A stretch of DNA of 64,000 bases from Cellulomonas sp. Y8 (GCF_008033115.1 NZ_CP041203.1:1054001-1118000), one strand, 5' to 3'; positions 29,617 through 38,887 are shown, numbered from the stretch's first letter. Made by a program: numbers and translations. The notes: generated by a model not told the origin, from the sequence alone.

Positions 29617-32064
29617 TCAGCCCCGCGCCAGCAGGACCTCGCGCAACGCGGACAGCAGCGACGCCGGCAGGTCCAGCGCCTCCAGGTGCGACAGCCGCAC
29701 GTGCAGCGGCCGGTCGGACGTCGCCGCGGCCAGCGCCCGGGTCAGCAGCGCGTTCTCCGTCCACGCCCCGCGGAGCACCCGCAGCACCTCGGCGTCGGGC
29801 TCGGGGCCGGCCAGCGGGACCGTGCCGCACGTCACCTCGAGCCGCGCGCCGGCGGGCACCCCGCGCACCTCGACCCGGGGGCGGCCGTCGTCGGTGACGC
29901 GCACCTCGGCGGGCACCGGCGCCCCGTCGACGGTGGCGCGCACGGCCCCCGCCGCGTCCTCCGTCGCCCCGGCGGTCACCAGCGTGAGCGTCCAGTCCCG
30001 CTCGGCCGGCACGCACGCCGTCGCGCCCGCGACCGGGCCGACCGCGAGCGTCCCCGGCGCGTCGGCCCAGGTGATCGGCGTCCGGGCGATCCCGGCCGGG
30101 TCCGTGCCGTCGCCCGCCCCGTCGTCCTCCACCAGCGTGAACGCGCCGTCGGCGCCCGGCACGACCAGCAGCTCCAGGTGCGCCGGGTTCACCGGGTCGT
30201 TGCCCGGCACCTCGGCGCCGTCGAGCGGCACGACCGCGCCCGGCCGCGCCAGCACCGGGATCGAGTCGAGCGTCCGGTGCAGGTCGAGCAGCCGGTCGCC
30301 GTCGTACACCGCGCCCGTCAGCACGTCGACCCAGGTGCCCGGCGGCAGCCACGCCCGCACCGCGGACGCGCGGGTCACCGGGTCGGTGGGCGTCGTCACC
30401 GGCGCGACCAGCAGCTCCGAGCCGAACAGGAACTGCTGCGGCGCGTCGTACGCCTCGGGGCGGTCCGGCCACGCGTGGTAGAGCGGGCGGACCAGCGCCT
30501 GCGACTCCGCGGCGGCCCGGTGGTTCATCGTGTGCAGGTACGGCACGAGCCGGTGCCGCAGCCGCAGGAACGCCGTCTGCACCTGGCGGGCGTGCGGCCC
30601 GAACGACCACGGCTCCTTGCTGGTGAACGGGTTGTCCGACGAGTGCAGCCGCAGCACCGGCGAGAAGGTGCCGAGCTGCACCCACCGGGTCGCCAGCTCC
30701 TCGTCGCGGACGCCGAAGTAGTGCCCGCCGATGTCGTGCGACCACCAGCCGTAGCCGATGTTCGCGGCCGTCGCGGTGAACTCCGGCTGGAACGCGAGCG
30801 AGTCCCAGGTGATGACGGTGTCCCCGGAGAAGCCGACCGGGTACCGGTGGCTGCCCGGCCCGGCGTACCGGGAGAACGTCAGGCCGCGGCGGCCGTCCCG
30901 GGCGCTGTCGACGTAGTGGAAGTGGTTGAGCATCCACAGCGGGTCGATCCCGGCGACGCGCGAGTGCGCGCCCTGCTGCCAGTCGACCCACCAGAAGTCG
31001 ACGCCGTCCCGCTCGAGACCCCGGTGCAGCACCGAGAAGTACGCCGCGAGGAACTCCCGGTCGGTGACGTCGAACGCGATCGGGTCCCCGTCGGGCTCCC
31101 GGCCGAGCGCGGCGCACATCGCGGCGTACGCGTCCTCGTGCGCGCGCACGCCGTCCGCCGGGTGCACGTTCAGCGTGACCCGCAGGCCCCGGTCGTGCAG
31201 CCAGGACAGCAGGGCGGGCGGGTCGGGGAACAGGTCGCGGTTCCACGTGTACCCGGTCCAGCCGGAGCCGAGCGCGGGGTCCACCTCGGTGACGTGCCAG
31301 TCCATGTCGAGCACCGACACCGACAGCGGGATCTGCTCGGCGGCGAACCGCTCGACGACCTCCCGGTAGCCCTCGGCGGTGTACCGGTGGAACCGGCTCC
31401 ACCAGGTGCCGAGCGCCCACCGCGGCAGCACCGGCACGGGGCCGGACACGGCGTGGAACGCGCGCAGCGCCTCGGCGTGGTCGTGGGCGTAGCCGAACAC
31501 GTACAGGTCCTGCCGGGAGCCGTCGCGCGGGGCCACCCAGCCGTCGGCCTCGAACACCATCGACCGGGAGTCGTCGAGCACCGCGTAGCCCTGCCGGGAC
31601 ACCACGCCGCCCTCGAGCGGGACCCGGCCGTCCGCCTCGTCGAGCGTCCGCGCGGTGCCGCCCAGGCCCTCGGCCGGCTGCCCGTACCGCCACGTCGAGT
31701 GGTACGCGCTGACGCCGCCCGTGACCTCGACCGACAGGCCCGCGGTGCTGAACGGGCCGCGGTCGTAGACGACCCGCAGCCGCGACGTGACGACCTCGAC
31801 GACGTGCCCGCGGTCGACGACGCGGAACTCCGGGACCGGGAGCGCGCGGTGCCGGGCGAACGTGCTCGGGCGGTCCTCGAACCGGCCGTCCTCGGCGCGC
31901 TCCAGCCGCACCAGCCCCTCGTCGAGCACCGTGATGCGCCAGCGGTCGCCCTGGACCACCGCGCGCGGGTCAGCGGTGCCGTCGGGCGCGGGGCCGGTCG
32001 CGAGGGCGAGAGGGCCCCCGGGCTGCCGGGGACGGTCGGGCTGGGGCTGCGTCGGCGCGGTCAC
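29617..32064 (-). CDS. glycoside hydrolase family 31 alpha-glycosidase
   Basis: An 815-residue retaining alpha-glycosidase (alpha-glucosidase or alpha-xylosidase type). The N-terminal beta-sandwich is followed by a barrel with VSVLDMDWH, nucleophile-region FWWVDWQQG, SGDTVITW (acid/base Asp) and GGHYFG, then C-terminal beta domains. No signal peptide, so probably intracellular. GTG 32064 lies six bases after a -10-like TAAACA, suggesting a leaderless message; the AGGAGG one base upstream is too close to serve as a normal ribosome site. It is divergent from a LacI regulator that probably controls it. The exact substrate cannot be read from sequence. Confidence 0.88.
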   Translation of the reverse strand: MTAPTQPQPDRPRQPGGPLALATGPAPDGTADPRAVVQGDRWRITVLDEGLVRLERAEDGRFEDRPSTFARHRALPVPEFRVVDRGHVVEVVTSRLRVVYDRGPFSTAGLSVEVTGGVSAYHSTWRYGQPAEGLGGTARTLDEADGRVPLEGGVVSRQGYAVLDDSRSMVFEADGWVAPRDGSRQDLYVFGYAHDHAEALRAFHAVSGPVPVLPRWALGTWWSRFHRYTAEGYREVVERFAAEQIPLSVSVLDMDWHVTEVDPALGSGWTGYTWNRDLFPDPPALLSWLHDRGLRVTLNVHPADGVRAHEDAYAAMCAALGREPDGDPIAFDVTDREFLAAYFSVLHRGLERDGVDFWWVDWQQGAHSRVAGIDPLWMLNHFHYVDSARDGRRGLTFSRYAGPGSHRYPVGFSGDTVITWDSLAFQPEFTATAANIGYGWWSHDIGGHYFGVRDEELATRWVQLGTFSPVLRLHSSDNPFTSKEPWSFGPHARQVQTAFLRLRHRLVPYLHTMNHRAAAESQALVRPLYHAWPDRPEAYDAPQQFLFGSELLVAPVTTPTDPVTRASAVRAWLPPGTWVDVLTGAVYDGDRLLDLHRTLDSIPVLARPGAVVPLDGAEVPGNDPVNPAHLELLVVPGADGAFTLVEDDGAGDGTDPAGIARTPITWADAPGTLAVGPVAGATACVPAERDWTLTLVTAGATEDAAGAVRATVDGAPVPAEVRVTDDGRPRVEVRGVPAGARLEVTCGTVPLAGPEPDAEVLRVLRGAWTENALLTRALAAATSDRPLHVRLSHLEALDLPASLLSALREVLLARG

Positions 32065-32102
32065 GCCTCCTGTTTAGCGTTGAACTCCGACCAGCGTCAA
32101 CG
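32065..32102 (-). promoter_or_regulatory. GH31 promoter with possible LacI-family operator
   Basis: Minus-strand TTGACG (32100-32095), an 18-base spacer and TAAACA (32076-32071) end six bases before GTG 32064. The inverted repeat CGTTGA-N13-TCAACG (32078-32102) overlaps the -35 and spacer. Its long spacing is unlike classic LacI sites, so the operator reading is tentative. Confidence 0.45.
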
Positions 32103-32143
32103 GGCCGCGAGCCGCCGCGGTCCCCGTCCGGAGGAGGCCGCCG

Positions 32144-33184
32144 GTGGACCGCGTCACGCTCAAGGACATCGCGCGCGAGGTCGGCGTCAGCGTGATGACC
32201 GTGTCCAACGTGGTGAACGGCCGCGCCGAGCGGGTGTCCCCCGCGACCGCCGCCCGCGTCGAACGCGCCGTCGCCGACCTCGGCTACGTCCCCAGCGCCG
32301 CCGCCCGGTCGCTCGTCGCGCGCCGCTCCCGCCTCGTCGGCCTGCTGCTGCCGGGCCGCCCCGACGGCGTCACCCTGCTCGGCAGCCCGCACGACGTCGC
32401 CGTCACCGGCGCGCTCGAGGCCGCGCTGCGCGGCCGGGACCACCACCTCATGCTGCGGGGCGTCGGCGACGCGGACGACGTCCGGGACTCGGTGCGCCGG
32501 TGGGGGCTCGACGGAGTGGTCGTCATGGGCTTCACCGACGACGCGCTCGCCGCGCTCGACCTGCCGGGGACGCTCCGGGCCGTCCTGGTCGACGCCGAGG
32601 GCGGTCCCGCCGACGCCGGGCCGCGGCACGCGCGCGTCCGGTCGGACGACCGCGCCGGCGGCCACCTCGCCGGCACGCACCTGGCCGGGTTCGGGCACCG
32701 CCGGCTGCTGCTGTGCGGGCCCGTCGACGCGGCGAGCCGGGTGGTCGCCGAGCGGCTCGCGGGGTTCCGCGCGGCCGCGGCCGAGGCCGGGCTGCCCCCG
32801 GAGGCGGTGCGGACGGCGCACGCCCGGACGACCTACGACGAGGGGGTCGTGCTGGGCGGGCGCCTGGCGGCGGACGTGCGCGCCGGGTCCGTGACCGCGG
32901 TGTTCGCGACCGCCGACGTCCTGGCGGCCGGCGTGGTCCGCGGGCTCGCCGACGCCGGGCTGCGGGTGCCCGACGACGTGTCGGTGCTCGGCTACGACGA
33001 CGCCGAGCTCGCCCGGCAGGTCACCCCGCGGCTGTCGACGGTCGCCCAGGACACGGCGGGCAAGGGCCGGCTGGCGGCGGAGCTGCTGCTCGGCCTGGTG
33101 ACCGGTGACGACGCGGCCCCGCGCTCGGCGACGGTGCCGGTCGCGCTGGTGGCGCGGGAGTCGACGGGGCCGGCGCCGCGCTGA
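32144..33184 (+). CDS. LacI-family transcriptional regulator
   Basis: A 346-residue sugar-responsive regulator. The N-terminal helix-turn-helix and hinge read TLKDIAREVGVSVMTVSNVVNG and LGYVPSAAARSL (quoted in part), followed by a periplasmic-binding-protein-like effector domain that ends VSVLGYDDAELA and PRLSTVAQ. GTG 32144 has GGAGGAGG six bases upstream. It is divergent from the GH31 gene with 79 bases between, so that gene is the obvious target. The effector is probably an alpha-linked di- or oligosaccharide (inference). Confidence 0.93.
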   Translation: MDRVTLKDIAREVGVSVMTVSNVVNGRAERVSPATAARVERAVADLGYVPSAAARSLVARRSRLVGLLLPGRPDGVTLLGSPHDVAVTGALEAALRGRDHHLMLRGVGDADDVRDSVRRWGLDGVVVMGFTDDALAALDLPGTLRAVLVDAEGGPADAGPRHARVRSDDRAGGHLAGTHLAGFGHRRLLLCGPVDAASRVVAERLAGFRAAAAEAGLPPEAVRTAHARTTYDEGVVLGGRLAADVRAGSVTAVFATADVLAAGVVRGLADAGLRVPDDVSVLGYDDAELARQVTPRLSTVAQDTAGKGRLAAELLLGLVTGDDAAPRSATVPVALVARESTGPAPR

Positions 33185-33205
33185 CGGCGCCGGCCCGGCG
33201 CGCGG

Positions 33206-33556
33206 TCAGCGCCAGAGCACCGCGACCAGGATGTTCACGAGGGTCAGGCCCAGGGTCGCGCCGACCAGGCCGCGGGTGACCTTCTCCGGCTTGCGGGTGC
33301 CGTACCAGACCAGCCCGGTCACGACGAGCGCGACCAGCAGCTTCACGCCGATCTTCGCGTTGTCCGGCGGCTCGAGCCCGGCGACCTCGGCGGACCGCAG
33401 CCCGACCATGACGATCCCGGTGACCAGCGCGGTCAGGGCGCCGTGCAGCGCGCCCTTCGGGAACGCCGGCTGCCGCAGCGTGACCAGGCACCCGCCCAGC
33501 ACGATCGCCCAGCCGACCAGGTGCAGCACGACGAGCAGGCCGTACACGACGCTCAT
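33206..33556 (-). CDS. small four-helix membrane protein, function unknown
   Basis: A 116-residue protein with four predicted helices (about 3-25, 34-52, 68-85 and 93-113) and little else; a basic RKPEK loop lies between the third and fourth. ATG 33556 has GGGAAG four bases upstream. It ends 21 bases after the convergent LacI stop. It resembles generic small integral membrane proteins of actinobacteria, but I do not recognise a specific family. Confidence 0.7.
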   Translation of the reverse strand: MSVVYGLLVVLHLVGWAIVLGGCLVTLRQPAFPKGALHGALTALVTGIVMVGLRSAEVAGLEPPDNAKIGVKLLVALVVTGLVWYGTRKPEKVTRGLVGATLGLTLVNILVAVLWR

Positions 33557-33657
33557 GGGACTTCCCTCGCTCGGTGCCCGGTGCGTGCAAGGATCCCCTG
33601 CGCGGCCTCGCCGGCCGCGCACCGCTGTGCCCGACGACCCCGAGCCACGAGGATGTC

Positions 33658-34179
33658 ATGACCACCCCCGAGCACCCGAACCCCGGCGAGTCGTCCCCCG
33701 GCGCGTCGCAGCCGACGCCCGCGACGCACCCGGCGGCCGGCGCGTACCCGCCCCCGGCGGCGCAGCCGACCCCCGGGGCGTACCCCGCTCCCGGCGCCTA
33801 CCCGACCCCCGCCGCGCCGCAGCCCGCCGCCGGTTACCCCGACCCCGCGACCCCGCCCGGCCCCTACCCGGTCGCGCCGCAGCCGGCTCCGTCGCCCACG
33901 CTCGCGATCGTCGGCCTGGTCACCGCGCTGATCCCGTGCACGGCCCTGGTCGGCCTCGTCATCAGCATCGTGGTCCTGGTGCGCGGGCGCCGCGGCGGCG
34001 TCCCGGGCCGCGGCCTGGCGGTGGCGGGCGTGATCGTCGGCGCGCTGTGGCTGGTCGCCGGGGTCGTCGCCCTGGCGCTCGGCGCGTTCGGCGTCGCCTC
34101 GCTCGTCGAGACCTGCGCGGACCTCGGGAACGGCGTGCACTACGTCGACGGCGTGCGCTACGAGTGCAACATCGGCTGA
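33658..34179 (+). CDS. DUF4190-type membrane protein with Pro-rich N-terminus
   Basis: A 173-residue protein. The first about 78 residues are a Pro/Ala/Tyr-rich disordered segment with repeats of the form PTPGAYPAPGAYP. Two hydrophobic helices follow (about 81-102 and 115-137), with a basic RGRRGG loop between, the pattern of DUF4190 proteins. The short C-terminus has two Cys (ETCADLG, YECNIG) that could pair outside the cell. ATG 33658 has GAGG five bases upstream. Function unknown; convergent with the response regulator at 34217. Confidence 0.75.
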   Translation: MTTPEHPNPGESSPGASQPTPATHPAAGAYPPPAAQPTPGAYPAPGAYPTPAAPQPAAGYPDPATPPGPYPVAPQPAPSPTLAIVGLVTALIPCTALVGLVISIVVLVRGRRGGVPGRGLAVAGVIVGALWLVAGVVALALGAFGVASLVETCADLGNGVHYVDGVRYECNIG

Positions 34180-34216
34180 CGCCCCGCCACCGCGCGGCCG
34201 CGGCGGCGCGCCCGGC

Positions 34217-34876
34217 TCAGAGCAGCCGGCGCGCCGCCGCCCACCGGGTCAGCTCGTGCCGCGAGGACAGCTGCAGCTTCCGCAGCACCGCCGACACGTG
34301 CGTCTCGACCGTCTTGATCGAGATGAACAGCTCCCCCGCCACCTCGCGGTAGGAGTACCCGCGCGCGATCAGGCGCATGACCTCGCGCTCGCGCGCCGAC
34401 AGCCGGTCGAGCTCGTCGTCGCCCGTCGCCACGTCGCCCGCGGCCGCGCCGAACGCGTCGAGCACGAACCCCGCGAGCCGCGGCGAGAACACCGCGTCGT
34501 CGCCGGCCACCCGCAGCACCGCGTCGCACAGGTCGGGACCGGAGATCGCCTTGGTCACGTAGCCGCGCGCGCCGGCGCGGATCACCGCGACCACGTCCTC
34601 CGCCGCGTCCGACACCGACAGCGCGAGGAACCGGGTCCCGCCCAGCAGGTCGGTGCACGCGCGGATGACCTCGGCACCGCCGCCGCCGTCGCCGCCGGGC
34701 AGGTGCACGTCGAGCAGCACCACCGGGGGCTGCGTCGCCCGCACGACCTGGATCGCCTCGTCGACCGTCGCGGCCTCGCCGACGACGTGCACCCGGTCGT
34801 CGAGGGACGCCTTGACGCCCGCGCGGAACATCAGGTGGTCGTCGACCAGCACCACGTCGACCGGAGCGTCGTTCAT
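34217..34876 (-). CDS. LuxR/NarL-family response regulator
   Basis: A 219-residue two-component regulator. The receiver domain begins VDVVLVDDHLMFRAGV, with the phospho-acceptor Asp in VVLLDVHLPGG and the Lys of TKAISG near its end. The C-terminal LuxR helix-turn-helix reads LSAREREVMRLIARGYSYREVA and ISIKTVETHV (cited in part). ATG 34876 overlaps the stop of the kinase gene (ATGA), so kinase and regulator are co-translated. The phased TCAGGG repeats in the divergent promoter at 36212-36250 are candidate binding sites. Confidence 0.93.
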   Translation of the reverse strand: MNDAPVDVVLVDDHLMFRAGVKASLDDRVHVVGEAATVDEAIQVVRATQPPVVLLDVHLPGGDGGGGAEVIRACTDLLGGTRFLALSVSDAAEDVVAVIRAGARGYVTKAISGPDLCDAVLRVAGDDAVFSPRLAGFVLDAFGAAAGDVATGDDELDRLSAREREVMRLIARGYSYREVAGELFISIKTVETHVSAVLRKLQLSSRHELTRWAAARRLL

Positions 34877-36159
34877 CCCTGCATCGTCCTCTCGTCGTCC
34901 GCCGTCGCGCGCTCGCGCACCAGCGGCATCCGCAGCCGCACCTCGGTGCCGCCGCCGTCCTTGCACACCACCGACGCCGTCCCGCCCCGGCGGCGCACCC
35001 GCCCCAGGATCGACTCGCGCACGCCGAACCGGTCGTCCGGCACGGCGTCCGGGTCGAAACCGTCCCCGCGGTCGCGGACGAACACCTCGACCTCGCCGGG
35101 CCCGGCCTCCAGGTAGAGCGACACCGGCGGTCGCCCGTGCCGCACCGCGTTCAGCAGCGCCTCGCGGGTCGCCTGCAGCAGCGCGTCGGTGCTGGCGTCC
35201 GGCTCGGTGTCGCCGACGACGACCGTCTCGATCGTCACGGCCTCGCCGTCCGGGCCGGTGCGGGTGTCCTCGATCTCCGCGACGATCGCCGCCAGCACCG
35301 CCGCCACCGAGGTGCCCGGCGCCGGGCGGTCGTCGTACAGCCACGCGCGCAGCTCGCGCTCCTGGGCGCGGGCCATCCGGGCGACCTCCGTCGGGTCGTC
35401 GGCCCGGGCACGGATCAGCGCGAGGGTCTGCAGCACGGAGTCGTGCAGATGGGCGGCGATGTCGGCGCGCTCGGACTCCCGGGCGCGGGCGGCGCGCTCG
35501 TCGCCGAGCTCCCGGACCAGCCGCAGCCACCACGGCGCGAGCACCAGGGCGACGCCGCCGAGCACCGCCACGGCGGCGACCGTCGACTGCACCAGGGTGC
35601 CCGGCGTCGCCTCCTGGCCGACCAGCAGCAGCACGCCCACGCCCGCGATGACCAGGCCGCCGACCAGGCGCAGCACGCTCACCGGGCCGCGGCCGCCGCC
35701 CCGGCGCCCACGCTGCACCGCGTCGAGCTGGCTCCACGCGAGCGCCGCGCCCGCCACCAGCAGCAGCACCGGCACCACCCAGTTGCCGACCACGTCCGTG
35801 CCCGCCCGGGCCAGCAGCATGGCCACCGCGCCGGCGAGCAGCGCGACCCCGACCGCGATCTCGGTCCACGGCAGCCGGCGCAGCCGCTGCACGGCGTCGC
35901 GCTCCAGCGGGCGGTGCAGGCGGGACAGCTCGGCGGGACGCCCGGCGCCCGCGGCGGCCGCGGGGTCACCCACCGGGATCGTCACCCACCAGAACACGTA
36001 CAGGGCCACGCCGATCCCGCCCACCGGGGTGAGCAGCGCGAACAGCACGCGCACCAGGCGCACCGGCACGCCCAGGTGCAGCGCGAGGCCGGCCGCGACA
36101 CCGCCGACCACGCGGCCGCGCTCCGGGCGCCGCAGCGGCAGGCGGGACAGGGACTCCAT
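34873..36159 (-). CDS. PspC-domain sensor histidine kinase
   Basis: A 428-residue kinase. An N-terminal PspC domain (RPERGRVVGGVAAGLALHLG and following helix) suggests sensing of envelope stress. Four further hydrophobic segments follow up to about residue 205. The cytoplasmic HisKA_3 dimerisation region carries the phospho-His in AAHLHDSVLQTL, and the HATPase domain has EALLNAVRHG (N box) and DRGDGFDPD (G box). It is translationally coupled to the LuxR regulator and divergent from another PspC protein, so the four genes form an envelope-stress module. Confidence 0.93.
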   Translation of the reverse strand: MESLSRLPLRRPERGRVVGGVAAGLALHLGVPVRLVRVLFALLTPVGGIGVALYVFWWVTIPVGDPAAAAGAGRPAELSRLHRPLERDAVQRLRRLPWTEIAVGVALLAGAVAMLLARAGTDVVGNWVVPVLLLVAGAALAWSQLDAVQRGRRGGGRGPVSVLRLVGGLVIAGVGVLLLVGQEATPGTLVQSTVAAVAVLGGVALVLAPWWLRLVRELGDERAARARESERADIAAHLHDSVLQTLALIRARADDPTEVARMARAQERELRAWLYDDRPAPGTSVAAVLAAIVAEIEDTRTGPDGEAVTIETVVVGDTEPDASTDALLQATREALLNAVRHGRPPVSLYLEAGPGEVEVFVRDRGDGFDPDAVPDDRFGVRESILGRVRRRGGTASVVCKDGGGTEVRLRMPLVRERATADDERTMQG

Positions 36160-36211
36160 GCCCTGATCGTCACACGTCCCGGACCCCCCGGGCGCCCCTC
36201 GGGGCCCAGGA

Positions 36212-36250
36212 TCAGGGACCCCCGGGGCACATTCAGGGGCGGGTCAGGGG
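36212..36250. promoter_or_regulatory. phased TCAGGG direct repeats in the divergent psp promoter region
   Basis: TCAGGG occurs at 36212, 36233 and 36244, at 21- and 11-base intervals, that is on the same face of the helix. The 136-base gap separates the kinase start from the PspC gene start. Candidate sites for the LuxR-type regulator controlling both sides; inferred from spacing and context. Confidence 0.45.
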
Positions 36251-36295
36251 GGTACCCGATGCCGCCGGGGGTGCCCCGCGCGTCAGGATCGAGCC

Positions 36296-37822
36296 ATGAC
36301 GAACGACAGCGCCGACCGCGGGTCGGGCACCGTGCCGCCGAGCGGCAGCGGCGCACCCGGCCCCGTGCCCCCACCCGTTCCCCCGACCGGCGGCCACGCG
36401 ATGGCCGGGTTCTTCGCGGCGATCCGCCGCGCCGGCATCTCCCGCTCCCAGGACCGCTGGGTCGGCGGCGTCGCCGGCGGGCTCGCCACCCGGTTCGGGA
36501 TCGACCCGCTCCTCGCCCGCGGCCTCGTCGGCGTGACCCTGCTCATGGGCTTCGGCTTCGTGCTGTACGGGCTCGCCTGGGCGCTGCTCCCCGAGGAGTC
36601 CGACGGCCGGATCCACCTCGAGGAGACCATCCGCGGGAACTTCGACGTCGCCCTGCTCGGCGCGATCGCCCTCGTGGTCGTCGGGTTCAGCGCCGGCGAC
36701 TGGTGGTTCAGCTGGGGCCCGTTCCGGTCCGGCTGGTTCAGCGGCTTCGCGTGGTTCGCCGCCGTGGTCGCCGGGATCGTCGTCCTCGTCACCGCACTGC
36801 GGCGGGGGGCGGGACGGCCAGCCGCCCACCGCGTCGTGGCAGCCCCCGTACCCGGAAGGACAGCGTCCGATGACCAGCCCCAGCACCCCGCCGGCCCCGC
36901 CGGCCGACGCCGCCCCGCGCCCGGCGGCGCCCTACGCGGCCGCCGCACCGGCCGGCGCGAGCGCCTCGGCCCCGGCCGGCGCCCCGTACGGCTCCGGCCC
37001 CGCCGCGCCGCCCGCCGGCCCGCCGCCCTACGGCTCGGCCCCGGCCGGCTCCGGCGCGCGGCGCCACCAGGGCCCGCCCAACCCGCGCCCTCTCCCCCGA
37101 GCCGCGGCTGGACGCCGCCGCCCCCGGCGCCGCCCACGCCCCCGCGCCCGCCGCGACCCCCGCGCCGTGGCCCCGGCGCCGCCGTCACCGGCGTGGTCGT
37201 CGCGCTCATCCTCATCGGCCTGGCCGCGCTGCTCGCGGCCGACCGCGCCGGCGTCTACGACGGCCCCGTCGCGGCCGTGGTCGTCGGCGGTGGCCTGGCT
37301 CTCGTCGGCCTGGCGATCATCGTCTCCGGGCTCCGCGGTCGCACCGCGGGCGGCCTGACCGCGCTGGCGATCGTCGGCATCGTCGTCGCCGGCCCCGCGG
37401 CGGTCGCGGACGACGCCCGCTGGGGCGACTGGGACCGCTGGGACAACGGCAGCGGCCCGGTGCAGAGCATCGACACCGCCGTGACCTCCCGGGCCGTGGC
37501 CGAGCGCGGCTACTCGTTCGGCGTCGGCGACGCCACCGTCGACCTCACCGGGGTCCCGCTCACGGACGACACCCTGGTCGTGCCGATCAGCGGCGGCCTC
37601 GGCGACGTCACCGTCGTCGTCCCGGAGGGTGCCGCGGTCGTCGCGGACGTCAGCTCCGGTGCCGGCAACGTCACCTGGAAGGTCGACGGCAAGAACGAGC
37701 GCAGCGACGGCGTCGGCCACGACCGCACCTTCACCAGCGAGGCCATGTCGGGCCGCGAGGACGCCGAGATCGAGCTCACGGTCGAGGTCGGCGTCGGCAG
37801 CATCACCATCGAGGAGGACTGA
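36296..37822 (+). CDS. PspC-domain membrane protein, probably one gene with two compensating frameshifts
   Basis: PspC domain (about 40-105, SQDRWVGGVAGGLATRFGID), two further helices, a linker, then two helices and a C-terminal beta domain (ISGGLGDVTVVVPEGAAV) like LiaF/cell-wall-stress proteins. The frame is open throughout, but from the G run at 36804-36809 to about 37060-37090 it reads as an Arg-rich string, while the plus-one frame gives a natural linker (PPTASWQPPYPEGQ, PYGSGPAAPPAGPPPYG). I infer one extra G and one later compensating shift. Alternatively a second gene could start at ATG 36870. It is divergent from the PspC kinase and overlaps the next start by one base. Confidence 0.8.
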   Translation: MTNDSADRGSGTVPPSGSGAPGPVPPPVPPTGGHAMAGFFAAIRRAGISRSQDRWVGGVAGGLATRFGIDPLLARGLVGVTLLMGFGFVLYGLAWALLPEESDGRIHLEETIRGNFDVALLGAIALVVVGFSAGDWWFSWGPFRSGWFSGFAWFAAVVAGIVVLVTALRRGAGRPAAHRVVAAPVPGRTASDDQPQHPAGPAGRRRPAPGGALRGRRTGRRERLGPGRRPVRLRPRRAARRPAALRLGPGRLRRAAPPGPAQPAPSPPSRGWTPPPPAPPTPPRPPRPPRRGPGAAVTGVVVALILIGLAALLAADRAGVYDGPVAAVVVGGGLALVGLAIIVSGLRGRTAGGLTALAIVGIVVAGPAAVADDARWGDWDRWDNGSGPVQSIDTAVTSRAVAERGYSFGVGDATVDLTGVPLTDDTLVVPISGGLGDVTVVVPEGAAVVADVSSGAGNVTWKVDGKNERSDGVGHDRTFTSEAMSGREDAEIELTVEVGVGSITIEED

Positions 37823-38658
37823 TGACCAGCACCGGCCCCGAGGCCCCCCGCCCCGACGGCGCGGACGAGCCCGTCACCGAGCACATCGCGCGCACCGACG
37901 CCGAGAGCCCGGAGGACGCCACCGAGCAGATCGACCGGGTCGACGCGGCCGCGGCCGCCGAGGACGCGGACGACGCCACGCAGCAGATCGACGCCGTCGG
38001 CGACACGGCGGTGATCGAGACGCACGACGCCGGTCGCCCGGCCGAAGCGGCGGACGACACGGCCGTCATCGAGACGCACGACGCCGGCCGTCGGACCGAC
38101 GACACGGCGGTCGCCGCGACCCAGGGCGCGACGCAGCGGATCGACGCGGTGGGCGACACCGCCCGCCTCGAGACCGTCGCGGGGACCGCCCCGGGCGACG
38201 ACGAGCCGGCCGCGACCGGCGCACCGCTGGCGCCTGCGGCGCCCGTGCGGGAGTCGTCCTGGGCGGCAGCCCCGGCGGCAGCCTCGTCGGCAGCCCCGGC
38301 GACCGGCCCGTCGACCGGCCCGTCCCCGTACGGCTCCGCGCCCTCGGGCACGCCGGCGTACGGCGCACCCGCGGGCGGCGGCGCGGGGTACGGCGCCCCC
38401 GCGTACGGCACCCCGGCGCCCCCCGCCCCGGCCCCCGTGCCGGAGCCGGAGGACCGCGGCCCGCGGGCGGGCACCGTGGTGTGGGGCCTGATCGTCGCGG
38501 CGGTCGGCATCCTGGTGCTCGCCGTGGCGGCGGGCGTCAGCATCGACCTGCAGCTCACGCTCATCGTGCTGCTGGCCGCGGCGGGCGTCGCCCTCCTGGT
38601 CGGCTCGCTCCTGACCGCGGGCCGCCGCAAGCGCCGCGACCAGCGCGCCGCCCGCTGA
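37822..38658 (+). CDS. repeat-rich acidic protein with two C-terminal helices
   Basis: A 278-residue protein. Residues 1-130 are acidic and contain internal repeats: VIETHDAGR twice, and RIDAVGDTA/QIDAVGDTA units. A Pro/Gly/Tyr/Ala linker with AYGAP/PYGSAP repeats follows (about 145-210). Two hydrophobic helices (about 216-237 and 239-262) and a basic tail (RRKRRDQRAAR) end the chain. The ATG overlaps the PspC stop (TGATG), so it is coupled to PspC. No enzymatic motif; probably a membrane partner in the stress module. The repeats are also visible in the DNA and could vary in copy number. Confidence 0.75.
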   Translation: MTSTGPEAPRPDGADEPVTEHIARTDAESPEDATEQIDRVDAAAAAEDADDATQQIDAVGDTAVIETHDAGRPAEAADDTAVIETHDAGRRTDDTAVAATQGATQRIDAVGDTARLETVAGTAPGDDEPAATGAPLAPAAPVRESSWAAAPAAASSAAPATGPSTGPSPYGSAPSGTPAYGAPAGGGAGYGAPAYGTPAPPAPAPVPEPEDRGPRAGTVVWGLIVAAVGILVLAVAAGVSIDLQLTLIVLLAAAGVALLVGSLLTAGRRKRRDQRAAR

Positions 38659-38721
38659 CCCCGTCGGCGCCCGGCGCTCCGCGCCGCGCGCAGCCGGCGC
38701 ACTGCCCACGCCCCGTCCACC

Positions 38722-38780
38722 GAGCAGTCGACGCGTCGAGCGAGTACTCCACGAGTACTCGCTCGACGCGTCGACTGCTC
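38722..38780. repeat. perfect 27-bp inverted repeat upstream of the AbiEi/DUF559 gene
   Basis: Arms 38722-38748 and 38754-38780 are exact complements around a 5-base loop (core TCGACGCGTCGAGCGAG). The right arm continues into CTCGGC. Over about 31 bases it matches the right arm of the palindrome at 39914-39986 with two differences. It lies in the 229-base gap before the gene at 38888. No T-run; it could end transcription from the gene at 37822, but the second related copy argues for a mobile or dispersed palindrome. Confidence 0.85.
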
Positions 38781-38887
38781 TCTCGGCGTCGGGTGGCCCC
38801 GGCGGACGCTGGACCTCCGAGGCCGGCACGCGGGATCGGCCTGTGGACGACCGCCGCGCCGCAGGCGCCGTCCGGCAGGGTGGAGGC

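Noticed and set aside
36870..37358. A separate gene starting at ATG 36870
   Set aside because: The frame just upstream already reads as natural linker continuous with the PspC gene, and the downstream frame ends in Arg-rich nonsense; a frameshifted single gene explains it better.
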